Under the pieces are notes generated by a model that worked only from the letters and a program-made list of their open reading frames with translations, searched no databases and was not told the DNA's origin. Below, one piece after another: positions 36,720 through 43,688 of a stretch of 43,688 nt of DNA (position 1 is the stretch's first letter; every line of letters begins with the position of its first letter). This DNA is from Halioglobus sp. Its GTDB lineage: Bacteria; Pseudomonadota; Gammaproteobacteria; Pseudomonadales; Halieaceae. Both the position numbers and the translations under genes were made by a program. Where the stretch lies: positions 1 through 43,688 of the forward strand of contig JAGRIH010000025.1 of assembly GCA_020443345.1 (NCBI GenBank), in the 5' to 3' direction.

Positions 36720-38096
36720 TTATGCCGAAACGACCGGAAAGACAACCTCCACCCGCAGGCCCGTGGCGTTGTCGGCGAGGGTGATCTTCGCGCCGTGCTG
36801 CTCGGCGATGGCGCGAACCAACGCCAGGCCGAGGCCGCTGCCCGATTTGCTGCGGCTGGAATCGAGACGGTAGAACGGTTCGAATACGGCCGCGCGCTCA
36901 GCGGCAGGAATGCCGGGGCCGCTGTCGCTGACGCTGAGTTGGACAGTGCCGGTTCTGCGCTCGAGACGCAGCCGGATGCGATTACCTTCGCTGCCATGGG
37001 TAATCGCGTTCTCTAGCAGATTGACGATCAACTGCTGTAACATGGCCTCGTTACCCGTAATCGTGAACTCCTGACCGCCGGGGCACTCGCAGTCCAGGTA
37101 CTGGCCCGCGTCCTCGGCCACCGGTTGATAGCTATCGGCCAGCTCTTTGAGCAGCGCGCCGAGATCGAACTTCGAGAATTGCGCCTCGTTGGCGCCCGCT
37201 TCGATCCGGGCGAGATTCAGGTAGGTGTCGAACATCCTGCGCATCTGCTCCATTTCCACCTCCACGTCCGCCAGCTCGGCCCGGGCGTCCTGACCCGCTT
37301 CTATCCGGTCGAGGGCGCGTCCAAGACCCATGTAGGCGCGTGCCAACGGCGATTTCAGGTCGTGCGCAATGGCGGCGGCGGTGCCGCGGGTAGTGGCCAT
37401 CAGCCGTGACAGGGTATCGAGGTGCGCGTTCATCCGGGAACCGATACGGTCGACCTGGTCGTTGTCGGGCGAGCCCGCGATACGCGCGTCAATGTCGCCA
37501 TCCGAGACGCTCTCCAGCACACGCTCGATGTGTTGCAGCTTGCCGAGGCTCCGGCGACTCAGGACATAACCGAAAGCCAGCATCGACAGCACGACAAGGA
37601 AACCGGTGATCGCCAGCGTGCGGAGCACCGCGTATCGGGCCCGAACCACGGCATCCAGCCTGTGGCCCACCACCAGCAGGTGATTGCCGATCGCAGCGCA
37701 CATATATAGGTAGCCGACCGAGGTGTCCGTGGGTCGATCGGTCGATGAGATGTCCAGCGTCCCCCGCTTCAGACCCATGTCCCGTGGGGGAGTAAGGACT
37801 GTCCCCGCGATCCACGTGCCGTCGGCATTGAACAGACCGATCACGCGTTTCCCCGACGTACTCAAGTGCTGCGAGTTGGCGATCAACCGCTCGACATGAG
37901 CGAACCCTTCGTTGCGATAGTCGGCGGCCATAATGTCCCATCGCTCGCGGACATCTTCACTTAGTTCCCCCATCAGGTTGCGATCGAAATAGCGCAGCGT
38001 TGCCAATCCGAAGGCACTCAACAGCACCACGAAAACAACCGCGGAGCGCAGCACGGCGGAAAATGCGGCACCGGAAAGCGTGTCACCGCGGTCCAT
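36720..38096 (-). CDS. Sensor histidine kinase of the envelope-stress block
   Basis: 458 aa from ATG 38094-38096. Two membrane helices (FSAVLRSAVVFVVLLSAFGL and VLRTLAITGFLVVLSMLAFG) flank a periplasmic domain of about 135 residues. Then come HAMP (SLGKLQHIERVLESVSDGD), DHp with His245 (AIAHDLKSPLARA), N-box (QQLIVNLLENAITHG), DSGPGIP and a GSGLGLALVRAIA G-box. It resembles small-proteobacterial CusS/QseC/PmrB-like sensors. The start lies 14 bp inside the 3' end of the regulator gene, so the two are coupled. The signal is unknown; the flanking genes suggest membrane or acid stress. Confidence 0.93.
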   Translation of the reverse strand: MDRGDTLSGAAFSAVLRSAVVFVVLLSAFGLATLRYFDRNLMGELSEDVRERWDIMAADYRNEGFAHVERLIANSQHLSTSGKRVIGLFNADGTWIAGTVLTPPRDMGLKRGTLDISSTDRPTDTSVGYLYMCAAIGNHLLVVGHRLDAVVRARYAVLRTLAITGFLVVLSMLAFGYVLSRRSLGKLQHIERVLESVSDGDIDARIAGSPDNDQVDRIGSRMNAHLDTLSRLMATTRGTAAAIAHDLKSPLARAYMGLGRALDRIEAGQDARAELADVEVEMEQMRRMFDTYLNLARIEAGANEAQFSKFDLGALLKELADSYQPVAEDAGQYLDCECPGGQEFTITGNEAMLQQLIVNLLENAITHGSEGNRIRLRLERRTGTVQLSVSDSGPGIPAAERAAVFEPFYRLDSSRSKSGSGLGLALVRAIAEQHGAKITLADNATGLRVEVVFPVVSA

Positions 38097-38760
38097 GTAT
38101 CGAATACCCGCTATTGCGGATCGTATGGATAAGTGCCGTGTCGAAAGGCTTGTCGATCTTGCCGCGCAGCCGACTCATATGGGTTTCGACGACCGTCGTA
38201 TTCGGTTCAAAATTAAAGTTCCAGACGCGTTCCAGAAGCATTGTGCGGGTCACCACCCGCCCCTTGTTGCGCATCAGGGCCTCCAGTATCGCGAACTCCT
38301 TGGCGTGAAGCTCGATAAGCTGGCCCTGCCGGGTTGCGGTGCGCGCCATCAGGTCAAGCTCGAGGTCGTGAACTCTCAGCACCCGGGTCTCCGTGCCCGC
38401 CTGCCCGCGGCGCATGATCGCGTCGATGCGCGCCAGCAATTCGGAAAAGTGGAAGGGTTTGGTCAGGTAGTCGTCGCCGCCCGCAGCCAGGCCCTCCACC
38501 CGCTCATCGACCTGACCCATCGCGGTCAGAAACAAGACCGGCAGGTGTTTCTTCGAAGCCCGCAGTGCCTTGAGCACCGACAGACCATCCATCTCCGGCA
38601 TCATCCGGTCGAGGATTGCCAGGTCGCAGTCATGGTAGAGACAATAGCTCAGCGCTTGGCGCCCGTCGGTGACGTGATCGACGTTGTGGCCGCTTTCGGT
38701 CAGTCCGGCAAGCAGGTATGCGGCCATTTTCATATCGTCCTCGGCCAGCAGGATCTTCAT
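38083..38760 (-). CDS. OmpR-family response regulator of the envelope-stress block
   Basis: 225 aa. The receiver has D8/D9, phospho-acceptor D51 (LAILDRMMPEMDG), a conserved threonine (FLTAMG) and lysine (YLTKPF). The DNA-binding winged helix has LHAKEFAILEALMRNKGRVV, ERVWNFNFEPNTTVVETHMS and a final HTIRNSGYSIHG. It resembles the CusR/QseB group. It is divergent from the hdeD-like gene. The TTTAC/GTAAA promoter modules at 24236 and 30919 are candidate targets because this is the only regulator in blocks 5 and 6; this is inference. Confidence 0.94.
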   Translation of the reverse strand: MKILLAEDDMKMAAYLLAGLTESGHNVDHVTDGRQALSYCLYHDCDLAILDRMMPEMDGLSVLKALRASKKHLPVLFLTAMGQVDERVEGLAAGGDDYLTKPFHFSELLARIDAIMRRGQAGTETRVLRVHDLELDLMARTATRQGQLIELHAKEFAILEALMRNKGRVVTRTMLLERVWNFNFEPNTTVVETHMSRLRGKIDKPFDTALIHTIRNSGYSIHGPR

Positions 38761-38815
38761 CGGCGCCTCCTCAAGCTCCCTGGAGTCTACCCGCGCGAAC
38801 AGGGCCGGGCCAGTG

Positions 38816-38845
38816 CTTTGGTAAACCTTGCGCGAATGTAATGTT
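38816..38845. promoter_or_regulatory. GTAAA-type half sites in the divergent region between regulator and hdeD-like gene
   Basis: GTAAAC at 38821-38826 and GTAATG at 38838-38843 lie in the 168-bp divergent region 38761-38928. Read leftwards the first is GTTTAC, as in the two promoter modules upstream. The spacing differs (17 bp, not 22), so this could be an autoregulatory site of the same regulator or chance. Confidence 0.35.
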
Positions 38846-38928
38846 GGAGTGAACCTGGCGTGCGGCCGCTGTGTTAAAAACCCGATCAGTCCAGCCGTTG
38901 GAATGGCACAGATGCGGAGTCACCCGAA

Positions 38929-39489
38929 ATGAACACAAAAAATCATTCACTCGACGGTCCAATTATCGAACCAGAGCTTTCGCAGCGTCTCGCTATCGTC
39001 GGCTGGGTTTTTGCGGCCATCGGGGTCATCGCCATCGTGTTGCCTGTCGCGGCCACCGTGGTCGCCGAGGCACTGATCGCCTGGATGCTGACGCTATGGG
39101 GCGTGGTCGGACTCTGGTTTGCATGGGAAATGCGTCCGGCCCCGGAATGGCGCTATGCCGCTACGGCTTTCGGTTTGACTTTGTTGCTCGGGCTCACCTT
39201 TGCCCTGTTTCCCAGGGTCAGTATCGAGACTCTCACCATCGTCATGATGCTGGCCTTCCTGATGGAAGGTGTCGTCTCGATCCTCCTGGGCCTGCGAACC
39301 AGTGACCGTGTCAGTAACTGGGGTTGGCTGGTCTTGTCCGGCGCCTGTTCGCTCGTGGTCGGTTTCATCATCCTGCTCGGCTGGCCGGGAACTGCCGCCT
39401 GGACACTCGGCCTGCTCATGGGACTGAATTTTTTATCGACCGGGGTCGCGCTGATCATGCTCAAGAACGCTACGCACAAGGCTGTGTGA
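38929..39489 (+). CDS. HdeD-like (DUF308) acid-stress membrane protein
   Basis: 186 aa with six hydrophobic helices arranged in pairs (LAIVGWVFAAIGVIAIVLPV, ALIAWMLTLWGVVGLWFAW and so on), the HdeD/DUF308 layout. HdeD supports acid resistance at high cell density in Escherichia coli, by an unclear mechanism. GGAG at 38913-38916 precedes the ATG. It heads the rightward operon running through DUF1003 and mprF. Confidence 0.88.
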   Translation: MNTKNHSLDGPIIEPELSQRLAIVGWVFAAIGVIAIVLPVAATVVAEALIAWMLTLWGVVGLWFAWEMRPAPEWRYAATAFGLTLLLGLTFALFPRVSIETLTIVMMLAFLMEGVVSILLGLRTSDRVSNWGWLVLSGACSLVVGFIILLGWPGTAAWTLGLLMGLNFLSTGVALIMLKNATHKAV

Positions 39490-39490
39490 T

Positions 39491-40210
39491 ATGGGGCGGT
39501 CGGCGGCGAATAAATCGCAGAACGGACCCGTCTGCCACATTTGTGGCAAGGCCGGGCGGGCCTCACGGATGCGCCCATGGATCTCGGTGCGCCCGGGTGT
39601 TTCCGATCTGATCGCGGCGTCCGCGCCAGGCTGGAGTGAGGGCAAGTATATCTGCAAGCCCGATCTGGCGCGCTTTCGCCGGCAATATGTAGAGCAACTG
39701 CTGGCCGATGAGAAGGGCGAACTGGACGAACTCGACCGCCAGGTCATCGCCAGTCTCGAGGCCGGACAGCCGATCTCACGCAACCCTGACGAAGAAGCCG
39801 AAGGTCGCTACACCTGGGGCGAACGCCTGGCCGACAAGGTGGCGCAGTTCGGCGGTAGCTGGACTTTTATCGTCTCCTTTGTCGCGTTGCTGATCGGATG
39901 GATGGTGCTCAATGTGGTGGTGTTAGGGGCAAAGCCCTTCGACCCCTATCCCTTTATCCTGCTGAACCTCTTGTTGTCCTGCGTGGCCGCCTTGCAGGCG
40001 CCGGTAATCATGATGAGCCAGCGGCGGCAGGAAACCAAGGACCGTCTGCAGGCGGAGAACGACTACCGGGTGAATTTGAAATCCGAGCTGGAGATTCGTC
40101 AACTGCACGAAAAGATCGACCATCAGCTCGCCCGCCAATGGGAGAAGCTGGCCGAGTTGCAGCAGATCCAGATAGAGCTGTTGGAAGAGGGCGTCGATGA
40201 CCGTCGCTGA
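39491..40210 (+). CDS. DUF1003 membrane protein with N-terminal cysteine motif
   Basis: 239 aa. The N-terminus has CHICGKAG and a later YICKPDL, probably a small metal-binding knuckle of a type seen in this family. A charged linker follows, then two membrane helices (FIVSFVALLIGWMVLNVVVL and YPFILLNLLLSCVAALQAPV) and a C-terminal coiled coil (about 185-230, LEIRQLHEKIDHQLARQWEK). This is the DUF1003 pattern; function unknown. It starts 1 bp after the hdeD-like stop and overlaps mprF by 14 bp. Confidence 0.88.
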   Translation: MGRSAANKSQNGPVCHICGKAGRASRMRPWISVRPGVSDLIAASAPGWSEGKYICKPDLARFRRQYVEQLLADEKGELDELDRQVIASLEAGQPISRNPDEEAEGRYTWGERLADKVAQFGGSWTFIVSFVALLIGWMVLNVVVLGAKPFDPYPFILLNLLLSCVAALQAPVIMMSQRRQETKDRLQAENDYRVNLKSELEIRQLHEKIDHQLARQWEKLAELQQIQIELLEEGVDDRR

Positions 40211-42785
40211 CGCCGTGCCCCCGCAGGGGCGGCTGGCGCGGCTCGTCGAACACCCCGCCATCAGGGTCGCGGTACCTCTGGTCATAGCGGTGCTTGCGGT
40301 CATTGTCCTGCACCGGCTCGCCAGTCACGTGAAATGGATCGATGTGCGGGCCGACCTCGCGGCGACCTCGTGGCTGTCGCTCATTGGAGCACTGGGTTTT
40401 ACCGCGCTGAGCTTCAGCGCCATCGCGCTATACGATGTGTTCGCGGTCACATCGGTGGCGCGCGGGCGGATGCCGTACCGCGTTGCCGCCACCACGGGCG
40501 CCGCGGGATATGCGGTTTCCGCGCTGCTGGGTGTGTCCTATCTGACTGGCACGGCGATCCGCTACCGCGTGTATTCGACCTTCGGGCTCGACCTGGGAAC
40601 GATCACCGGAATCATTGCGGTAGCCTGGAGCGGCCTCTGCACGGGCCTCGTGCTCATTCTGGGTGGCGTACTGACTTTCCATCCAGACGGTCTGAGTTCC
40701 GTTATGTCTGTATCCCCGGGCATTGCAACGGCCACCGGGATAGCGCTACTGGGTGTTGTGGGCGGTTATTTTTTTTGGCTGGCAACAGGGCCGCGCACGC
40801 TCGAGGTCGGCGGCTTTGGTCTGGTCCTGCCCGGACTCAAGATTGGATTGGCACTGACTGCGGCCGGGATGCTCGACCTCGGCAGCGCGGCGATGACGCT
40901 CTATGTCCTGCTGCCTGCCGATGCAGTGCCGCATCTGGCGTATTTTTTTGCGGTTTTTCTGGCGGCCGTCTGCCTTGGACTGATCAGTCATGCGCCCGGC
41001 GGGCTGGGCGTATTCGAGGCGACCATCATCGCCGGCCTCGGTGCGTCGGGGCGCGCAGACGTGCTGGCGGGGCTGCTGCTGTATCGCGTCATCTATACGC
41101 TCATGCCCTTCGCTATCGCCGCGCTCGGACTGGGCACGGTCGCCGGCCTCGCCCGGCGGCAGCGGCTGACGGGGACGGCGCAAATGCTGTGGCAGGCTGC
41201 CAAGCCGCTGGTACCGATGATCGCGGCGGGCATCGTCATGCTCGCCGGAATGATCCTGATCGTGTCGGGAAATCTGCCCGCCGAGGGAGCCCGACTGGGA
41301 ATCCTGCGCGAAATTTTGCCGCTTTATTTTGTCGAGGCATCGCACCTGACAGGGAGTATCGCTGGAGTTCTGCTGGTCGTGCTGGCGCGCGGCCTCTACC
41401 GCAAGCTCTACCGCGCGTGGGCTCTGGCAATGGTGATGATGGCAGTCGGGCTGGTTGCGTCACTGCTGAAGGGGCTCGACTGGAAGGAGTCCCTGTCCAT
41501 GCTGGTGGCGCTTGGCGTTCTCGCTATGTTGCGGCCCGCGTTCTACCGCGCTGAAAGCACCTCGGCTCTGCGGTTGAACGGGCCCTGGCTGATCAGCGTT
41601 GCGGCCCTTCTGGCCGCGTTGTTCTGGATCGGTCTTTTCGCCCATTCCCATGTGCCTTATCACAATGCGCTGTGGTGGCAGTTCACCTGGCATGGCGATG
41701 CGTCGCGCTTCCTGCGAGCGAGTCTCGCCGGCGCGATAATCCTGTCGGCCATCGCGCTCAACTCTGTGCTGAGCGGCAGGCGGGTGCGGCGGCGCCCGGA
41801 GCGCATCCCCGATGCCATTCGTCGCCTCGTCGCCGGGAGCCGGGACAGTGAAGCCTGCATTGCGCTCATGGGAGACAAGTCTTTTCTGATCGCCGACGAC
41901 GAGAGCGCTTTCATCGCCTATGCCGATACCGGTCGTTCGCTTATCGCCAAGGGCGACCCGGTGGGCGATCCGCCGGCCTGCACGAACCTGATCTGGCGAT
42001 TTCGCGAACTGGCTGACCGGCAGGGCAAGCGCTGCGCCTTCTACGCGGTTTCGACAAGCTATCTACCGGTGTATCTTGAACTCGGGCTCTCAGCACTCAA
42101 GATCGGCGAGGTGGCGCGCGTGGATCTGAGCGGCTTTACGCTGGACGGGTCGGAAAAAAAAGGGCTGCGCCAGGCGCGCAATCGCGCGGCTCGCGACGGC
42201 TATACGTTTCGGGTGATCCCGGCCGGCGACCTGGCGGCGGTGATGGCGGAATTACGCACCGTCTCCGATGCGTGGCTCGAGCACAAGCAGGGCGAGGAGA
42301 AGGGCTTCGCCCTCGGGGCATTTGACGAGAATTATATTGCCAACTTCGATGTCGCGGTACTTTGCCATCCGCAAGGCCGGATCGTGGCTTTCGCCAACCT
42401 GTTTAAAAGTGCGCAACTGCATGAGTTGTCGCTGGATCTGATGCGTTACCGCCCCGATGGCCCCGGGTTCGCTATGGATGCGCTTTTTGCGCAGATGATG
42501 CTATGGGGCGCAGCACAGGGCTATCGTTGGTTTTCGCTCGGTGCCGCGCCGTTCTCGGGTATCAAGAACCGTCAGCTGGCACCGATCTGGAACCGCATTG
42601 GCGGTTTCGTCTACGAACACGGCGAGCACTTCTACAATTTCGAGGGTCTTCGCACCTTCAAGGATAAGTTCGGTCCGCTCTGGAGTCCGAATTATCTGGT
42701 CTGTCCCGGCGGATTGGCGGCACCGCAGATCCTCTACGAAGTCAACGTGCTGGTATCGGGCGGACTGCGAGGGTTGTTGAGATAG
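40197..42785 (+). CDS. mprF: MprF: bifunctional lysyl-phosphatidylglycerol synthase/flippase
   Basis: 862 aa, normal full length. The N-terminal half has about 14 membrane helices (flippase; ISHAPGGLGVFEATIIAGL near 263-281 is a family signature). The C-terminal cytosolic half is the DUF2156 synthase (GDKSFLIADDESAFIAYADT, KGDPVGDP, LRQARNRAARDGY, SLGAAPFSGIKN). It transfers an amino acid from aminoacyl-tRNA to phosphatidylglycerol and flips the product outward, lowering surface charge and giving resistance to cationic peptides and acid. The amino acid (Lys or Ala) cannot be read from sequence by eye. It overlaps DUF1003. Confidence 0.95.
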   Translation: MTVADAVPPQGRLARLVEHPAIRVAVPLVIAVLAVIVLHRLASHVKWIDVRADLAATSWLSLIGALGFTALSFSAIALYDVFAVTSVARGRMPYRVAATTGAAGYAVSALLGVSYLTGTAIRYRVYSTFGLDLGTITGIIAVAWSGLCTGLVLILGGVLTFHPDGLSSVMSVSPGIATATGIALLGVVGGYFFWLATGPRTLEVGGFGLVLPGLKIGLALTAAGMLDLGSAAMTLYVLLPADAVPHLAYFFAVFLAAVCLGLISHAPGGLGVFEATIIAGLGASGRADVLAGLLLYRVIYTLMPFAIAALGLGTVAGLARRQRLTGTAQMLWQAAKPLVPMIAAGIVMLAGMILIVSGNLPAEGARLGILREILPLYFVEASHLTGSIAGVLLVVLARGLYRKLYRAWALAMVMMAVGLVASLLKGLDWKESLSMLVALGVLAMLRPAFYRAESTSALRLNGPWLISVAALLAALFWIGLFAHSHVPYHNALWWQFTWHGDASRFLRASLAGAIILSAIALNSVLSGRRVRRRPERIPDAIRRLVAGSRDSEACIALMGDKSFLIADDESAFIAYADTGRSLIAKGDPVGDPPACTNLIWRFRELADRQGKRCAFYAVSTSYLPVYLELGLSALKIGEVARVDLSGFTLDGSEKKGLRQARNRAARDGYTFRVIPAGDLAAVMAELRTVSDAWLEHKQGEEKGFALGAFDENYIANFDVAVLCHPQGRIVAFANLFKSAQLHELSLDLMRYRPDGPGFAMDALFAQMMLWGAAQGYRWFSLGAAPFSGIKNRQLAPIWNRIGGFVYEHGEHFYNFEGLRTFKDKFGPLWSPNYLVCPGGLAAPQILYEVNVLVSGGLRGLLR

Positions 42786-42925
42786 GCGCGCATGCGATCG
42801 CAGATTGGCCACCGCGTATAGGCCCGGCGAGCGGCTGCGCAGCGATCCCGCTGTATCACGCAGCGGTCGAACCGGTCGCCGGGGCTGCGCCAAGCGCTCG
42901 ACGGTGAACTGCTCGAGGATGGATG

Positions 42926-43688
42926 ATGAATAGCTTCAAGCACTACTACGACCATTTTGCCACGATCGTAAATCCCGGGACCGTTCCCGGGGCGCTGCTG
43001 CTGCTCGCGATCTTTTCGATCGTCGGCATTGCACTATCGTTGATCCTGCGACGGGTGTTGCGGCTCATCTACGCGCGCGACCGCGACGGTCGCCTCGACC
43101 GGTTGAGTGCGGGGTTTATGTCGAAATTCGCGCAGATGTTTCTCTGGCTCTTTATCGCGATGTTCTATGCGCACACGATTCCGGCGCTGGCTAAGCTCGG
43201 CACCGCGCTCCTGGCCAGCGTGTCGGTAGCGTCCATCGTCATCGGTCTTGCGGCGCAGTCTACACTCGCCAATCTCGTCGCCGGCATCAGCCTGATATTG
43301 TATAGACCGTTCAAGTTGGGCGACCGCCTGGAAGTGAGCGTTCCCAGCGGCGTCGAGACCGGTATTGTCGAAGACGTGTCGCTGGGCTACAGCGTTCTGC
43401 GCACCACTGACAACCGGCGTATCGTGCTGTCCAACTCGACGATGGCCAACGCCGTCATGATCAATCATACGAAGACAGATATGCGCGTCATAGCGAAAGT
43501 ACCTTTCTCCATCGGCTATGGCGCCGACATCGACCAGGCCCGTTCCATCGCCACCGCTGTCGCGAAAAATCATGCGCGAGTGCAGCAGGTGACGGACTGC
43601 CCGATCGTCTGCCTGAACAGCTCCAGCGTCGACTTTCTGCTGATGGTCTGGTGTGCCGATGCGGCGGTTGCATATTCTCGGGCAAGCT
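42926..43688 (+). CDS. MscS-family mechanosensitive channel, 3' end outside window
   Basis: At least 254 aa, open to the end of the window. ATG 42926 has GAGG at 42915-42918; ATG 42923 directly before it is an alternative. The pore helix is visible: TALLASVSVASIVIGLAAQS, TLANLVAGISLILYRPFKLG, the MscS TM3/beta-domain junction, followed by GDRLEVSVPSGVETGIVEDV and LSNSTMANAVMINHT of the beta domain. Two further N-terminal helices make it a short, MscS-like channel that releases solutes on hypo-osmotic shock. The 140-bp gap after mprF holds no gene. Confidence 0.92.
   Translation, partial: MNSFKHYYDHFATIVNPGTVPGALLLLAIFSIVGIALSLILRRVLRLIYARDRDGRLDRLSAGFMSKFAQMFLWLFIAMFYAHTIPALAKLGTALLASVSVASIVIGLAAQSTLANLVAGISLILYRPFKLGDRLEVSVPSGVETGIVEDVSLGYSVLRTTDNRRIVLSNSTMANAVMINHTKTDMRVIAKVPFSIGYGADIDQARSIATAVAKNHARVQQVTDCPIVCLNSSSVDFLLMVWCADAAVAYSRAS

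Overview
The window looks like a GC-rich chromosome segment of a marine-type gammaproteobacterium. The evidence is the canonical thrS-infC-rpmI-rplT-pheS-pheT-ihfA-merR-tRNA-Pro order, an AUU-started infC, and a complete 'proteobacterial dedicated sortase' locus of the kind found in marine Gammaproteobacteria. The sequence carries no taxonomic label, so this is inference.

Layout. (1) 1-5116: a defence or mobile block with the end of an Eco57I-like DNA methylase, an overlapping GIY-YIG/helicase protein, a broken DUF3800 gene, a translationally coupled unknown gene, and the C-terminal scrap of a large serine recombinase. It abuts tRNA-Asn(GTT). (2) 5117-13243: tRNA-Asn, uvrB, then the sortase locus. 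The sensor kinase and response regulator are transcribed leftwards and the VIT/vWA target protein and class GN sortase rightwards, from a 177-bp divergent region with a perfect 10-bp tandem repeat. (3) 13250-16050: a two-gene operon of a WS/DGAT-like acyltransferase with a damaged HHxxxDG motif and a PHA-synthase-like hydrolase with a lysine-rich repeat tail. (4) 16100-23971: the housekeeping translation block, interrupted between rplT and pheS by a nested inverted-repeat element of about 265 bp. (5) 23972-30798: behind tRNA-Pro(GGG), a deletion-fused transaldolase remnant, gnd, zwf, pgl, a small unknown ORF and an intracellular GH15 glucoamylase. This is a glycogen/maltodextrin-to-NADPH module. 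(6) 30799-43688: an envelope-stress block with a COG4705 membrane protein, DUF1269, a 50-aa DUF3096 protein, a HlyD/DHA2 efflux pair, a cardiolipin-synthase-like phospholipase D, a two-component system, HdeD, DUF1003, MprF and a truncated MscS channel.

How the parts connect. Blocks 5 and 6 share a promoter module: the same arrangement of GTTTAC-N6-GTAAAA, a second TGTAAA 22 bp on, and TATAGT 16 bp further occurs before the tal remnant/gnd operon (24236-24290) and before the COG4705 operon (30919-30973). This suggests that NADPH production from storage glucan and envelope remodelling form one regulon, possibly driven by the two-component system at 36720-38760. That regulon is the best candidate here for an undescribed system. 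The other strong candidates are the nested repeat, the PHA-synthase-like protein with the basic tail, and the variant acyltransferase beside it.

No CRISPR array, rRNA operon, intact integrase or complete insertion sequence was seen.
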